64,000 nt of DNA, taken from contig NZ_FUYX01000002.1 in NCBI RefSeq assembly GCF_900168195.1, positions 131,501 through 195,500 on the forward strand, read 5' to 3'. Positions 18,071-27,155 of this stretch are shown in pieces. Position 1 is the first letter of the stretch, and every line of letters starts with the position of its first letter. Under the pieces are notes generated by a model, which saw only the letters and a program-made list of their open reading frames with translations, searched no databases and was not told where the DNA came from. Source of the DNA: Allobosea thiooxidans (lineage in GTDB: Bacteria; Pseudomonadota; Alphaproteobacteria; Rhizobiales; Beijerinckiaceae). Made by a program: the position numbers and the translations under genes.

Positions 18071-19783
18071 ATGGCATTGCTCGCCGGCGTCGATGGCTGC
18101 CGCGGCGGCTGGATCGCGGCGCTTTTCGACACGAGCCGGCCGGAATGTCCGCCGATGGTGCGCGTCCTGCCGCGCTTCGACGATCTGTTCGCCGATGCCG
18201 TGCCCGACATCGTGGCGGTCGACATGCCTATTGGGTTGCCGGAGCGGGTGCAGGGTTCCGGTCGCGGGCCCGAGCAACTGGTCCGGCCGCTGCTCGGCGC
18301 TCGGCAATCCTCGGTCTTCGCGATCCCGGCGCGGTGCGCCGTCGAGGCCGCCGACTATGCCGAGGCCTGCGCGCGGGCGCTGGCGGCGTCCGACCCGCCG
18401 CGCAAGGTCTCGAAGCAGGGATTCCACCTCTTTCCCAAGATCCGCGAGATCGACAGGCTGCTGCGCGGCGAGCCGGCGCTGAGCGAGCGCGTTTTCGAAA
18501 TCCATCCTGAGCTCGCCTTCCGCATGATGCGCGGTGCGACGCTGGCGCATCCGAAGAAGATCAAGGGCGTGGTCAATCCGGCGGGGCTCTGCGAGCGCCG
18601 GGGCCTGCTGGTCGCCGCGGGCATCCCGGCTGCAACGGCTGAAGCCCGGCCGCCGCGGGGTGCGGCGGGCGACGACCTGCTCGACGCGCTCGCCGCCCTC
18701 GTCGTCGCCCGGCACATTGCCGCCGGGCGGGGCAGGCCCTTCCCCGATCCGCCCGGACGCGATAGCCACGGGCTTCCGGTCGCGATCTGGACCTTTGCGT
18801 CCTCGCCTCAGCCAGCACAGGATTCCGTCATGAGCGTTTCCCCTGTCACCCGCCCGATGATCGAGGAAGCGGCCGGGCGCATCGCCGGCCATGCGCGGGT
18901 TACACCCGTGATGCGGCTCGGCGCCGGCGCGCTCGGCACCAAGGCGGATGTCTCGCTCAAGCTCGAATGCCTGCAGCATGCCGGCTCGTTCAAGACGCGC
19001 GGCGCCTTCAACAACCTGCTCTCGCTGCCTGTGCCGGCGGCCGGAGTCTCGGCCGCATCGGGCGGCAATCACGGTGCGGCGGTGGCCTATGCCGCGATGA
19101 AGCGAGGGGTGAAGGCGACGATCTTCGTGCCGGAGATCTCGCCGGCAGCCAAGATCGACGCGATCCGGCGCTTCGGCGCCGATGTGGTCGTCGGCGGCGC
19201 GCAGTACGACGATGCGCAGGCGGCCTGCGACCGCTTCGTCGCGGAGACCGGGGCGCTCAAGATCCACCCCTTCGCCGCGATGGAGACGATCGCCGGGCAG
19301 GGCACGCTCGGCCGCGAATGGGATCTGCAGGAGCCCGATCTCGACACGGTGCTCGTCGCGGTCGGCGGCGGCGGGCTGATCTCGGGCATCGCGAGCTGGT
19401 TCGCCGGCAGCAAGGTCAAGGTCGTCGGCGTCGAGCCCGAGGGTTCGCGGGCGCTCCAGGCGGCGTTCGAGGCGAAGGGGCCGGTCGAGGTCAAGGTCGC
19501 GTCGGTCGCGGCGGATTCGCTCGGCGCCCGCAATGTCGGCCAGCTCGTCTACGACGTCACCAAGGACAGCGTCGCCCGCATCGCGCTCGTGCCGGATGCG
19601 GCGATCACCGAGGCGCAAGCGCTGCTCTGGCGCGATTTCCGCCTTGCGGTCGAGCCGGGCGGGGCGGCAGCGCTGGCGGCGCTCCTGTGCGGCGCCTACG
19701 AGCCCGCGGCGGGCGAGCGGCTCGGCGTTCTGGTCTGCGGGGCCAATGTCGATCTGACGAAGCTCGCGGCGATCGCGGGGTAA
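18071..19783 (+). CDS. DUF429 domain fused in frame to a PLP-dependent threonine/serine dehydratase
   Basis: One uninterrupted frame of 570 codons encodes two proteins normally separate. Residues 1-253 are a DUF429 domain (LAGVDGCRGGWIAALF, VDMPIGLPER, FEIHPELAFRMM). Residues 254-570 are a fold-type II dehydratase beginning at an internal ATG (18830), with the Schiff-base lysine in HAGSFKTRGAF (Lys308), the phosphate-binding SGGNHGAAVAYAA, and VGGGGLISG. GCGGAGGAAG before 18071 is a good ribosome binding site; only a weak CAGG precedes 18830. The junction reads through an 11-residue linker ending QPAQDSV. Either it is a true fusion or the first gene has lost its stop. Confidence 0.8.
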   Translation: MALLAGVDGCRGGWIAALFDTSRPECPPMVRVLPRFDDLFADAVPDIVAVDMPIGLPERVQGSGRGPEQLVRPLLGARQSSVFAIPARCAVEAADYAEACARALAASDPPRKVSKQGFHLFPKIREIDRLLRGEPALSERVFEIHPELAFRMMRGATLAHPKKIKGVVNPAGLCERRGLLVAAGIPAATAEARPPRGAAGDDLLDALAALVVARHIAAGRGRPFPDPPGRDSHGLPVAIWTFASSPQPAQDSVMSVSPVTRPMIEEAAGRIAGHARVTPVMRLGAGALGTKADVSLKLECLQHAGSFKTRGAFNNLLSLPVPAAGVSAASGGNHGAAVAYAAMKRGVKATIFVPEISPAAKIDAIRRFGADVVVGGAQYDDAQAACDRFVAETGALKIHPFAAMETIAGQGTLGREWDLQEPDLDTVLVAVGGGGLISGIASWFAGSKVKVVGVEPEGSRALQAAFEAKGPVEVKVASVAADSLGARNVGQLVYDVTKDSVARIALVPDAAITEAQALLWRDFRLAVEPGGAAALAALLCGAYEPAAGERLGVLVCGANVDLTKLAAIAG

Positions 19784-19788
19784 GGGGG

Positions 19789-19875
19789 CGTCATTCCCGG
19801 GCTTGACCCGCGAATCTCCTGACGAAAGAGGCGCCCCTTCTGCATGATATGCTAGGGGCAAGCCCGGGCATGACG
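19789..19875. repeat. Intergenic palindromic element with 17-base arms
   Basis: The arms CGTCATTCCCGGGCTTG (19789-19805) and CAAGCCCGGGCATGACG (19859-19875) are inverted and match at 16 of 17 positions, around a 53-base centre. It lies between the dehydratase fusion and the mesaconyl-CoA hydratase genes. The GTCAT-TCCCGGGCTTG core is a type of dispersed palindrome I associate with rhizobial genomes. Confidence 0.75.
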
Positions 19876-19947
19876 CTCGGCCTTTCGTCGGGGCTGGACG
19901 GCGCGCTTGGTTGCAACGCAATATCGCCGGCGATCAGGAGGCGATGC

Positions 19948-21009
19948 ATGACCGGCGCGACAGCGAAGACCAGTTCCGGCCGCTTCTTCGAGGATTTCCA
20001 TCTCGGCGACATGATCGTGCACGCGACGCCGCGCACGGTGACGGCCGGCGACGTCGCACTCTACACCGCCCTCTACGGGCCGCGCTTCGCCGTGCAGTCC
20101 TCGGACGCCTTCGCCCGGGCGATCGGCTACCCGGCGGCGCCGGTGGACGACCTGCTGGTCTTCCACATCGTCTTCGGTAAGACCGTACCGGACATCTCGC
20201 TCAATGCGGTCGCCAATCTCGGCTACGCCGATGGCCGGTTCCTGCGGCCGGTCTTCCCCGGCGACACGTTGGCGACGACCTCCGAGGTCATCGGGCTGAA
20301 GCAGACATCCGCGGGCGATGCCGGCATCGTCTATGTCCGCTCGATCGGCCGCAACCAGCATGCCGAGATCGTGCTGAGCTATGCGCGCTGGGTACTGGTG
20401 CGCAAGCGGGAGCCCGGCACGCCGGCCCATGCCGAGCAGGTGCCGGAACTGGCGAAGGCCGTGCTGCCCGAAGAGCTCGGCGAAGGCTGCCCCGCGATCG
20501 AGCTCTCTGCCTATGACGATGCGCTGGCAGGCTCGCCCTTCCGCTGGAGCGACTATGCCGTCGGCGAGCGCATCGACCATGTCGACGGCATGACCGTCGA
20601 GGAGAGCGAGCACCAGCTCGCGACCCGGCTCTACCAGAATACGGCCAGAGTGCATTTCGATGCCCATGCCGCGCAGGGCAGCCGCTTCGGCAAGCGGCTG
20701 ATCTATGGCGGCCATGTCATCAGCCTGGCGCGGGCACTCTCCTTCAACGGGCTCGGCAACGCCTTCCACATCGCGGCGATCAATGGCGGGCGCCATGTTG
20801 CGCCGCTCTTCGCCGGCGACACGGTCTATGCCTGGAGCGAGGTGCTGGCGAGCGCGGAGCTGCCGGGGCGCGGCGATGTCGGAGCACTCCGGCTGAGGCT
20901 CGTCGCCGCCAAGAACCGACCCTGCGCCGACCACCCGCTGAAGCAGGGCGATCAGTACGATCCGAGCGTGATCCTCGATTTCGACTACTGGGCGCTGCTG
21001 CCGCGGTGA
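19948..21009 (+). CDS. mch: Mesaconyl-CoA hydratase (beta-methylmalyl-CoA dehydratase), MaoC-type
   Basis: A 353-residue double-hotdog (MaoC-like) hydratase that interconverts mesaconyl-C1-CoA and beta-methylmalyl-CoA in the ethylmalonyl-CoA pathway. The family hallmarks are FFEDFHLGDMIVHATPRTVT at the N-terminus, VFHIVFGKTVPDISLNAVAN, then DHVDGMTVEESEHQLATRLY and FAGDTVYAWSEVL. These agree closely with my memory of Rhodobacter Mch. The ATG at 19948 has a CAGGAGG site. With the CoA-ester lyase at 17.1 kb it suggests acetyl-CoA assimilation by this pathway; crotonyl-CoA carboxylase/reductase is not in the window. Confidence 0.9.
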   Translation: MTGATAKTSSGRFFEDFHLGDMIVHATPRTVTAGDVALYTALYGPRFAVQSSDAFARAIGYPAAPVDDLLVFHIVFGKTVPDISLNAVANLGYADGRFLRPVFPGDTLATTSEVIGLKQTSAGDAGIVYVRSIGRNQHAEIVLSYARWVLVRKREPGTPAHAEQVPELAKAVLPEELGEGCPAIELSAYDDALAGSPFRWSDYAVGERIDHVDGMTVEESEHQLATRLYQNTARVHFDAHAAQGSRFGKRLIYGGHVISLARALSFNGLGNAFHIAAINGGRHVAPLFAGDTVYAWSEVLASAELPGRGDVGALRLRLVAAKNRPCADHPLKQGDQYDPSVILDFDYWALLPR

Positions 21010-21021
21010 CTTCGGACGTGG

Positions 21022-21109
21022 TTGCGAGGAGCGAAGCGACGAAGCAAAGCCGGGCCGCAGGGCTGAAGGCTCTACCCAGTCCCTCTGGGTTGCTTCGCTT
21101 CGCTCGCAG
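21022..21109. repeat. Imperfect palindromic repeat upstream of sdhC
   Basis: A left segment TGCGAGGAGCGAAGCGACGA followed by AGCAA (from 21023) and a right segment TTGCTTCGCTTCGCTCGCA (21090-21108) are inverted copies with small gaps, around a roughly 42-base centre. The GCGAAGCGAAGCAA core looks like a dispersed intergenic repeat. It occupies the first third of the 305-base gap between mch and sdhC; the rest carries a promoter candidate and no gene. Confidence 0.6.
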
Positions 21110-21215
21110 TGACGGTTATGGTGCCGGCAAGCACTCCTTAATGGGAGCCGCGCTAAGCTTTTTGTAACGAAATGACGATTTTCAGAATCTGTAACTTTGT
21201 TATGCGCGTGCCGCA

Positions 21216-21244
21216 TTGCAGCGCCGGGATGGTTTCGTTAGAGA
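21216..21244 (+). promoter_or_regulatory. Candidate promoter of sdhCDAB
   Basis: TTGCAG (21216-21221) and TAGAGA (21239-21244) are spaced by 17 bases in the AT-richer part of the gap and lie about 70 bases before the sdhC start. The position is right for the operon promoter. The match is moderate. Confidence 0.4.
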
Positions 21245-21314
21245 ACCAGTCACCCTAGAATGATCCCAAATGGGTCCGCCGTTTTCCGACGGGCCGCTTG
21301 ATCGGAGAACGATA

Positions 21315-21710
21315 TTGGCCGAGGTCAAGCCCGTGGCTCGCCCGCTTTCGCCGCATCTGCAGATCTACCGCTGGTCCTGGACGATGGCGATGTCCGTCGC
21401 CCACCGCGTCACCGGGTCGGGGCTCTATCTCGGCACGGTGCTGATCGCAGCCTGGCTCGTCGCCGCCGCGTCCGGCCCCGCCGCCTTCGGTACCGCCCAG
21501 GCGATCGCCGGCTCCTTCCTCGGCCGCCTCGTGCTGTTCCTCTACAGCTTCTCGCTGATCCATCACATGCTCGGGGGGCTGCGCCACTTCGTCTGGGACA
21601 TGGGCAAGGGCTACGAGCCCGAGACCCGCATGAAAATGGCCAAGTTCACGCTGGTCGGCTCGGTGAGCCTGACGGTCCTGGTCTGGATCGTCGCGCTGGT
21701 CCTGCGCTGA
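21315..21710 (+). CDS. sdhC: Succinate dehydrogenase cytochrome b556 subunit SdhC
   Basis: A 131-residue membrane-anchor subunit of complex II. The motif RPLSPHLQIYRWSWTMAMSV, then the SVAHRVTGSGLY segment and HHMLGGLRHFVWD with the heme-ligand histidine are diagnostic. Three membrane helices are visible. I chose a TTG start at 21315 because GGAGAA sits 5 bases upstream and the product then begins with the family-typical (M)AEVKPVARPLSP; an ATG-like start further up (21270) would add a non-conserved 15 residues. First gene of sdhCDAB. Confidence 0.9.
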   Translation: MAEVKPVARPLSPHLQIYRWSWTMAMSVAHRVTGSGLYLGTVLIAAWLVAAASGPAAFGTAQAIAGSFLGRLVLFLYSFSLIHHMLGGLRHFVWDMGKGYEPETRMKMAKFTLVGSVSLTVLVWIVALVLR

Positions 21711-21720
21711 GGAGTCCGTC

Positions 21721-22113
21721 ATGCAGTCCAACTCCTCGATGCGCACTCCGCTCGGCCGCGTCCGCGGCCTCGGTTCCGCGAAGTCCGGCACCGGCCATTT
21801 CTGGCTGCAGCGCGTCACCGCCGTCTCGAACCTGATCCTGACGGTCATCTTCATCGGCGTCGTCATCGCGCTGGTCGGCCGGCCCTATCCGGCCGCTGTC
21901 GCGCTTCTGTCCAACCCCTGCGTCGCCATCCTGATGCTGCTCTTCATCCTCTCGGCCTGCATCCATATGCGTCTCGGCATGCAGGTCGTCATCGAGGATT
22001 ACGTCCATGCCGAAGGGCCGAAGGTCCTCGCCGTCATGGCCAACACCTTCTTCGCCATCGCGGTCGGCGCGGCCAGCGTCTATGCGGTGCTGAAGCTGTC
22101 TTTTGGAGGCTGA
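21721..22113 (+). CDS. sdhD: Succinate dehydrogenase membrane anchor SdhD
   Basis: A 130-residue second anchor subunit with three predicted helices (about 34-56, 60-86 and 101-125). The N-terminal [20 protein letters not shown] and the [15 protein letters not shown] block with a heme-ligand histidine and the quinone-site Asp-Tyr pair identify it. It begins 10 bases after sdhC and ends 4 bases before sdhA, so the operon is tightly packed. Confidence 0.93.
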   Translation: MQSNSSMRTPLGRVRGLGSAKSGTGHFWLQRVTAVSNLILTVIFIGVVIALVGRPYPAAVALLSNPCVAILMLLFILSACIHMRLGMQVVIEDYVHAEGPKVLAVMANTFFAIAVGAASVYAVLKLSFGG

Positions 22114-22117
22114 TCCG

Positions 22118-23950
22118 ATGGCGATCACCAAGTCCCGCCCGGTCCCGGCCTATACCGGAGCCGCCTATCCGATCACGGACCACACCTTCGACGTCGTCGT
22201 CGTCGGGGCCGGTGGCGCGGGCCTTCGCGCCACCGTCGGCTGCTCGCAGGCTGGCCTGCGCACGGCCTGCATCACCAAGGTGTTCCCGACCCGCTCGCAC
22301 ACCGTCGCGGCGCAGGGCGGCGTCGCCGCCTCGCTCGGCAACATGGGCAAGGACACCTGGCAGTGGCACATGTTCGATACCGTGAAGGGGTCGGACTGGC
22401 TCGGCGACCAGGACGCCATCGAGTATCTGGTGCGCAACGCGCCGGCCGCCGTCTACGAGCTCGAGCATTGGGGCGTGCCCTTCTCGCGCACCGAGGACGG
22501 CAAGATCTACCAGCGCCCCTTCGGCGGCATGACCACCGAATTCGGCCAGGGTCCGCCGGCCCAGCGCACCTGCGCCGCGGCCGACCGGACCGGCCACGCC
22601 ATGCTGCACACGCTCTACGGCCAGGCGCTGCGCTACAATACCGAGTTCTTCATCGAGTACTTCGCCATCGACCTGATCATGGACGAGGACGGCCATTGCC
22701 GCGGCGTGATCGCGCTCAAGCTCGATGACGGCACGCTGCACCGCTTCCGCGCCCAGCAGACGATCCTGGCGACCGGCGGCTATGGCCGCGCCTATTTCTC
22801 GGCGACCTCGGCCCATACCTGCACCGGCGATGGCGGCGGCATGGTGCTGCGCGCCGGCCTGCCACTGCAGGACATGGAGTTCGTGCAGTTCCATCCGACC
22901 GGCATCTACGGCTCGGGCTGCCTGATCACCGAAGGCGCGCGCGGCGAGGGCGGCTATCTCACCAATTCCGAGGGCGAGCGCTTCATGGAGCGCTACGCCC
23001 CCTCCGCCAAGGACCTTGCCTCGCGCGACGTCGTCTCGCGCTCGATGACGATGGAGATCCGGGCCGGCCGCGGCGTCGGCAAGGACAAGGACCACATCTA
23101 CCTGCATCTCGACCATCTCGACCCGAAGATCCTGCACGAACGCCTGCCGGGCATCTCGGAGAGCGCCAAGATCTTCGCCGGCGTCGACGTCACCCGCGAG
23201 CCGATTCCGGTGCTGCCGACCGTCCACTACAACATGGGCGGCATCCCGACGAACTATCACGGCGAGGTGCTGACCAAGGTCGGCGGCGATCCGGATACGG
23301 TGGTTCCCGGCCTGATGGCGATCGGCGAGGCGGCCTGCGTCTCGGTCCATGGCGCCAATCGCCTCGGCTCCAACTCGCTGATCGACCTCGTCGTCTTCGG
23401 CCGTGCGGCCGGCCTGCGCTGCGCCGAGACGGTGACGGCGGGCGAGAAGCAGCCGGAACTGCCGAAGAACTCGGCCGATCTGGCGCTCACCCGCCTCGAC
23501 AAGTACCGCAACGCTGCGGGCAAGACGCCGACGGCGGAGCTTCGCGACCGGATGCAGCGGACGATGCAGAACAACTGCGCCGTCTACCGCGAGGGCGATA
23601 CGCTGGAAGAGGGCCACAAGCTCATCCACGAGGTCTGGGCCGGCATCACCGATATCGGCACCAAGGATCGCTCGCTGATCTGGAATTCCGACCTGATCGA
23701 GACGCTGGAGTTCGACAACCTGATCACCCAGGCGGTCGTCACCATGGACTCGGCGCTGAACCGGCCGGAAAGCCGCGGCGCGCATGCCCGCGAGGATTAT
23801 CCGAACCGCGACGACAAGGACTGGATGAAGCACACCCTGGCCTGGATCGACGACGAGAAGCGCACGGTCACCCTCGATGACCGGCCGGTGCACACGTACA
23901 CGATGTCCAACGACATCGAGTACATCAAGCCCAAGGCGCGGGTGTACTGA
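22118..23950 (+). CDS. sdhA: Succinate dehydrogenase flavoprotein subunit SdhA
   Basis: The 610-residue FAD-carrying catalytic subunit that oxidises succinate to fumarate in the TCA cycle, on the cytoplasmic face of the inner membrane. The FAD loop is [14 protein letters not shown] (about 29-42), covalent flavin attachment is expected at the histidine in [10 protein letters not shown], and the active-site region includes [11 protein letters not shown] and the downstream arginine-rich [11 protein letters not shown]. The ATG at 22118 has a GGAGG site. A DUF1674/SDHAF4-like flavinylation helper is encoded at 7.1 kb. Confidence 0.98.
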   Translation: MAITKSRPVPAYTGAAYPITDHTFDVVVVGAGGAGLRATVGCSQAGLRTACITKVFPTRSHTVAAQGGVAASLGNMGKDTWQWHMFDTVKGSDWLGDQDAIEYLVRNAPAAVYELEHWGVPFSRTEDGKIYQRPFGGMTTEFGQGPPAQRTCAAADRTGHAMLHTLYGQALRYNTEFFIEYFAIDLIMDEDGHCRGVIALKLDDGTLHRFRAQQTILATGGYGRAYFSATSAHTCTGDGGGMVLRAGLPLQDMEFVQFHPTGIYGSGCLITEGARGEGGYLTNSEGERFMERYAPSAKDLASRDVVSRSMTMEIRAGRGVGKDKDHIYLHLDHLDPKILHERLPGISESAKIFAGVDVTREPIPVLPTVHYNMGGIPTNYHGEVLTKVGGDPDTVVPGLMAIGEAACVSVHGANRLGSNSLIDLVVFGRAAGLRCAETVTAGEKQPELPKNSADLALTRLDKYRNAAGKTPTAELRDRMQRTMQNNCAVYREGDTLEEGHKLIHEVWAGITDIGTKDRSLIWNSDLIETLEFDNLITQAVVTMDSALNRPESRGAHAREDYPNRDDKDWMKHTLAWIDDEKRTVTLDDRPVHTYTMSNDIEYIKPKARVY

Positions 23951-23960
23951 GGACGATCCG

Positions 23961-24758
23961 ATGGCCGAATTCAATCTCCCGAAGAACTCCCGCCTGACCG
24001 AGGGCAAGGCCTGGCCGAAGCCGGCCAACGCCAAGAACGTCACCGAGTTCAAGATCTATCGCTGGAACCCGGACGACACCGCCAATCCGCGCACCGACAC
24101 CTATTATGTCGACCGCGACGATTGCGGGCCGATGGTTCTCGATGCGCTGATCTGGATCAAGAACAAGGTCGACCCGACGCTGACCTTCCGCCGCTCCTGC
24201 CGCGAGGGCATCTGCGGTTCCTGCGCCATGAACATGGACGGCAAGAACGGGCTGGCCTGCACCACCGGCATCGACGAATGCGGCGGTACTGGCAAGAGCG
24301 CCGGCAAGGTCGCGATCTACCCGCTGCCGCATATGCCGGTCGTCAAGGACCTCGTGCCTGACCTGACCCGCTTCTACGCGCAGCACGCCTCGATCGAGCC
24401 CTGGCTGCAGACGACGACGCCGGCTCCCGAGAAGGAATGGCGCCAGGCCAAGGATGACCGCGAGAAGCTCGACGGGCTCTACGAGTGCATCCTCTGCGCC
24501 TGCTGCTCGACCTCCTGCCCGAGCTATTGGTGGAACGGCGATCGCTATCTCGGCCCGGCGGCGCTGCTGCAGGCCTATCGCTGGCTGATCGATAGCCGCG
24601 ACGAGGCGACGGGCGAGCGGCTCGACAATCTGGAAGACCCCTTCCGGCTCTATCGCTGCCACACCATCATGAACTGCGCCAATGCCTGCCCGAAGGGCCT
24701 GAACCCGGCCAAGGCGATCGCGGAAGTCAAGAAGATGATGGTGGCGCGCCAGGTCTGA
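23961..24758 (+). CDS. sdhB: Succinate dehydrogenase iron-sulfur subunit SdhB
   Basis: A 265-residue electron-transfer subunit. The [2Fe-2S] cluster motif is [15 protein letters not shown] plus a later GLAC, and two C-terminal cysteine groups, [12 protein letters not shown] and [14 protein letters not shown], bind the [4Fe-4S] and [3Fe-4S] clusters. The N-terminal extension before [13 protein letters not shown] is usual for alphaproteobacteria. Last gene of sdhCDAB, followed by a good terminator. Confidence 0.98.
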   Translation: MAEFNLPKNSRLTEGKAWPKPANAKNVTEFKIYRWNPDDTANPRTDTYYVDRDDCGPMVLDALIWIKNKVDPTLTFRRSCREGICGSCAMNMDGKNGLACTTGIDECGGTGKSAGKVAIYPLPHMPVVKDLVPDLTRFYAQHASIEPWLQTTTPAPEKEWRQAKDDREKLDGLYECILCACCSTSCPSYWWNGDRYLGPAALLQAYRWLIDSRDEATGERLDNLEDPFRLYRCHTIMNCANACPKGLNPAKAIAEVKKMMVARQV

Positions 24759-24793
24759 GCCGGCGCCGCCATTCGCTATTCAAGTGTTTATGA

Positions 24794-24818
24794 CGCCAGC
24801 CCTCGGGGCTGGCGTTTT
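24794..24818 (+). terminator. Intrinsic terminator of sdhCDAB
   Basis: A perfect 9-base stem CGCCAGCCC / GGGCTGGCG with a TCG loop is followed by TTTT. It lies 36 bases after the sdhB stop and separates the operon from the convergent oxidoreductase gene. Confidence 0.9.
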
Positions 24819-24865
24819 CGTTTCATCTCCTGGCGCTGATGTCGATGAAGGGCGCGGGGACCGTT

Positions 24866-26107
24866 TCAGGCGATATATCGCCCCGGCCGGAACGGCGCCG
24901 GATCGATCGGGGGTGCTTCTCCGCAGACCATGGCAGCGACCATCTCGCCGGTGATCGGGCCGGTCGAGAAGCCGATATGCTGGTTGCCGAAGGCGAGCCA
25001 GAGGCCGGGGTTGCGCGGCGCCTCGCCGATCATCGGCAGTGAATCCGGCAGGGTCGGCCGGGCGCCGCGCCAGGTTTCGCCGACGGCCTCGCCGAGCGGG
25101 AAGGCCTCGCGGGCGGCGGCCGTGGCGCCGTCGATCTGGCGGTGCTCGTCGGGCGCGTCGCGGAAGGACAGATCGACACCGCTGGTGACGCGGAAACCCT
25201 GCTCCATCGGCGCCATATAGTAGGCGCCGTCGACATCGTAGACCGGCCGCGACAGGCTGGTACCCGCCTGGGGCTTCATATGGCGGTGATAGCCGCGTTC
25301 GACGTCGAGTTTCGGATCGATGCCGAGGGGCTTGAGCAGGTCGCCGCTCCAGGGGCCGAGCGCGACCACGGCGATGTCGGCATCGAATGCGCCCTGTGCG
25401 GTGCTGGCACGCCAGCCGGCGCCGTTTCGGGCGAGGCCGGTGATCGTGGCCTGCTCGATCCGCCCGCCGCGCTCGGCGAAGAGCCTGCCATAGGCGGCGG
25501 TGACCGCGCCGGGTGAATCGACCGAGCCGACGGAGGGGATCAGCAGCCCGGCCGGGAAGATCGGGTTCAGGCTCGGCTCGACGGCGGAGATGCCCTGCCG
25601 GTCGAGGACTTCAGACTCGATGCCATGGCGCTTCAGGAAATCGTGCTCGGCCTGGGCTGCGGCGTGGCCGGCCTCGGTGCGCCATAGCTTGAGCGTGCCG
25701 GTTTCGCGCAGGCGGTGGGGGACGCCGGCTTCAGCCATCAGGGCGCGGTGGCGCGCGACGGTGCTCGCGGTCAGCGCCTGCAGCGCGGCGATGCGGGCGG
25801 CGGCCTGCGACGGCCTGGCCTCCCAGAGGAAGCGCAGCAGCCAGCCCGGCCGCGACAGGGCGCGGCGCCAGCTCAGATTGAGCGCCGGATGGCGATTGCC
25901 GAGATAACCGGCGATCTTCGGGAACAGCGACGGGTTGTTGAGCGGCACGATCGACGATGTCGCGAGCACGCCGGCATTGCCGTAGGAGGTCTCGCAGCCG
26001 GGCTCCCGGCGGTCGATCAAAGTCACGGCGATGCCGCGCTTCTGCAGGGCGAGCGCGCAGGAGACGCCGACCATGCCGGCGCCGAGGACGAGAGCAGTCT
26101 GGGTCAC
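24866..26107 (-). CDS. FAD-dependent D-amino-acid dehydrogenase/amine oxidoreductase (DadA-like)
   Basis: A 413-residue member of the DAO/DadA family. The N-terminal Rossmann loop is LVLGAGMVGVSCALALQ (about 6-22) with the acidic end of the second strand in LIDRREPG. VERGYHRHMKPQ and the C-terminal RPTLPDSLPMIGEAP and FGNQHIGFSTGP blocks are typical of D-amino-acid dehydrogenases. The family oxidises D-amino acids to 2-oxo acids at the membrane; the exact substrate is unknown. The GTG start at 26107 overlaps the upstream amidotransferase stop as GTGA, so the two are co-translated. Confidence 0.85.
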   Translation of the reverse strand: MTQTALVLGAGMVGVSCALALQKRGIAVTLIDRREPGCETSYGNAGVLATSSIVPLNNPSLFPKIAGYLGNRHPALNLSWRRALSRPGWLLRFLWEARPSQAAARIAALQALTASTVARHRALMAEAGVPHRLRETGTLKLWRTEAGHAAAQAEHDFLKRHGIESEVLDRQGISAVEPSLNPIFPAGLLIPSVGSVDSPGAVTAAYGRLFAERGGRIEQATITGLARNGAGWRASTAQGAFDADIAVVALGPWSGDLLKPLGIDPKLDVERGYHRHMKPQAGTSLSRPVYDVDGAYYMAPMEQGFRVTSGVDLSFRDAPDEHRQIDGATAAAREAFPLGEAVGETWRGARPTLPDSLPMIGEAPRNPGLWLAFGNQHIGFSTGPITGEMVAAMVCGEAPPIDPAPFRPGRYIA

Positions 26108-26907
26108 GCGGGCTCCGAGGCGGTATCGGCGGGCTGTTTCAGCCAGTGGTCGAGGAAGGCGTCGAGCCAGAGCCGGATCGCCGGATCATGCTGGAACCAG
26201 CCGGGGACATGGGTGTGGCCGAGCTGGGCACCGGGCATCAGCGTGCGCTCATGGCCACGTACCGACCAGCGATACATCATCGCCGGCGTCACTTCGGGAT
26301 GGAACTGGATGCCGTAGGCCTTGCTGCCGGCGCGGATCGCCTGGACCGGGAAGTCGCCGCCGGTCGCGAGGCATTCGGCGCCGTTCGGGCAGTCGAAGCC
26401 TTCGCGGTGCCATTGATAGACGGTGCGCGGCCAGACGAAGCCGGCCTCGCGGGCATGGCCGTCGCCCGCCGTCGTCGGGTTCAGCGCATAATAGCCGACC
26501 TCGGCGCGGCCCTCGGCATGCGGATAGACGCGTCCGCCGAGATGCCGGGTCAGCATCTGCGCGCCGAGGCAGATGCCGAGGAAAGGCGCATCCTCCTTCA
26601 GGCAGGTGCCGATCCAGTCGATCTCGGCCTTGACGAAGTCGTCGGCGTCGTTGGCGCTCATCGGCCCGCCGAAGATCACGGCGCCGGCATGGTCGCGCAT
26701 GGTCCGCGGCAACGGATCGCCGAAGCGCGGCTTGCGGATATCGAGCGCATGGCCGCGGGCCTGGAGCAGCCGGCCGACGCGGCCGGACGTCGAGTGCTCC
26801 TGATGCAGAACAATGAGGACGGGCTTCGGCGCGGGCCGCAGCTTGCGGACGGAAACGAGGGAACGGGTTCGGCGCGCCGGGCGGAAGGGGAAGGCGTGGT
26901 CGTTCAT
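26104..26907 (-). CDS. Class I glutamine amidotransferase-like protein
   Basis: A 267-residue GATase-1 protein. The nucleophile elbow GICLGAQML puts the cysteine at residue 113, and GIQFHPEVT carries the histidine-glutamate pair. The N-terminal 27 residues are basic and variable. No synthetase domain is fused, so it may be a GMP-synthase-like or gamma-glutamyl-hydrolase (PuuD-related) enzyme. Pairing with a DadA-like oxidoreductase suggests amine or D-amino-acid metabolism, which is inference. I chose the ATG at 26907; upstream in-frame starts exist at 26964 and beyond. Confidence 0.78.
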   Translation of the reverse strand: MNDHAFPFRPARRTRSLVSVRKLRPAPKPVLIVLHQEHSTSGRVGRLLQARGHALDIRKPRFGDPLPRTMRDHAGAVIFGGPMSANDADDFVKAEIDWIGTCLKEDAPFLGICLGAQMLTRHLGGRVYPHAEGRAEVGYYALNPTTAGDGHAREAGFVWPRTVYQWHREGFDCPNGAECLATGGDFPVQAIRAGSKAYGIQFHPEVTPAMMYRWSVRGHERTLMPGAQLGHTHVPGWFQHDPAIRLWLDAFLDHWLKQPADTASEPA

Positions 26908-27116
26908 CACGGACTTCGAGGTCGCTCGCACGCGGATGGGCACAGGGACGGCGCGCGAAGCCATGCCAGATCGCTTCCGAGCATGCGGTTCCAGACGGAA
27001 CGAAGCAAGCGAATTATGCGCCGGGAGCGCGGCAATGATCCGGCAAGCTTCCGCCATCATGCCGGATTCCGCCGGTGGAAATGCCGTTTTGCTTGACGAC
27101 GGTCTGCTTATCTGAG

Positions 27117-27140
27117 ATGAGAATGAACATTCATTCTCAT
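27117..27140. promoter_or_regulatory. Palindromic TetR operator upstream of the RND efflux operon
   Basis: ATGAGAATGAA (27117-27127) and TTCATTCTCAT (27130-27140) are perfect 11-base inverted arms around a CA centre. The site is 15 bases upstream of the TetR gene start and downstream of a TTGACG -35-like element at 27093-27098, an ideal place for autorepression of the operon. TetR dimers commonly bind 16-24-base palindromes of this kind. Confidence 0.8.
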
Positions 27141-27155
27141 TGTTGTCGAGTTGCG

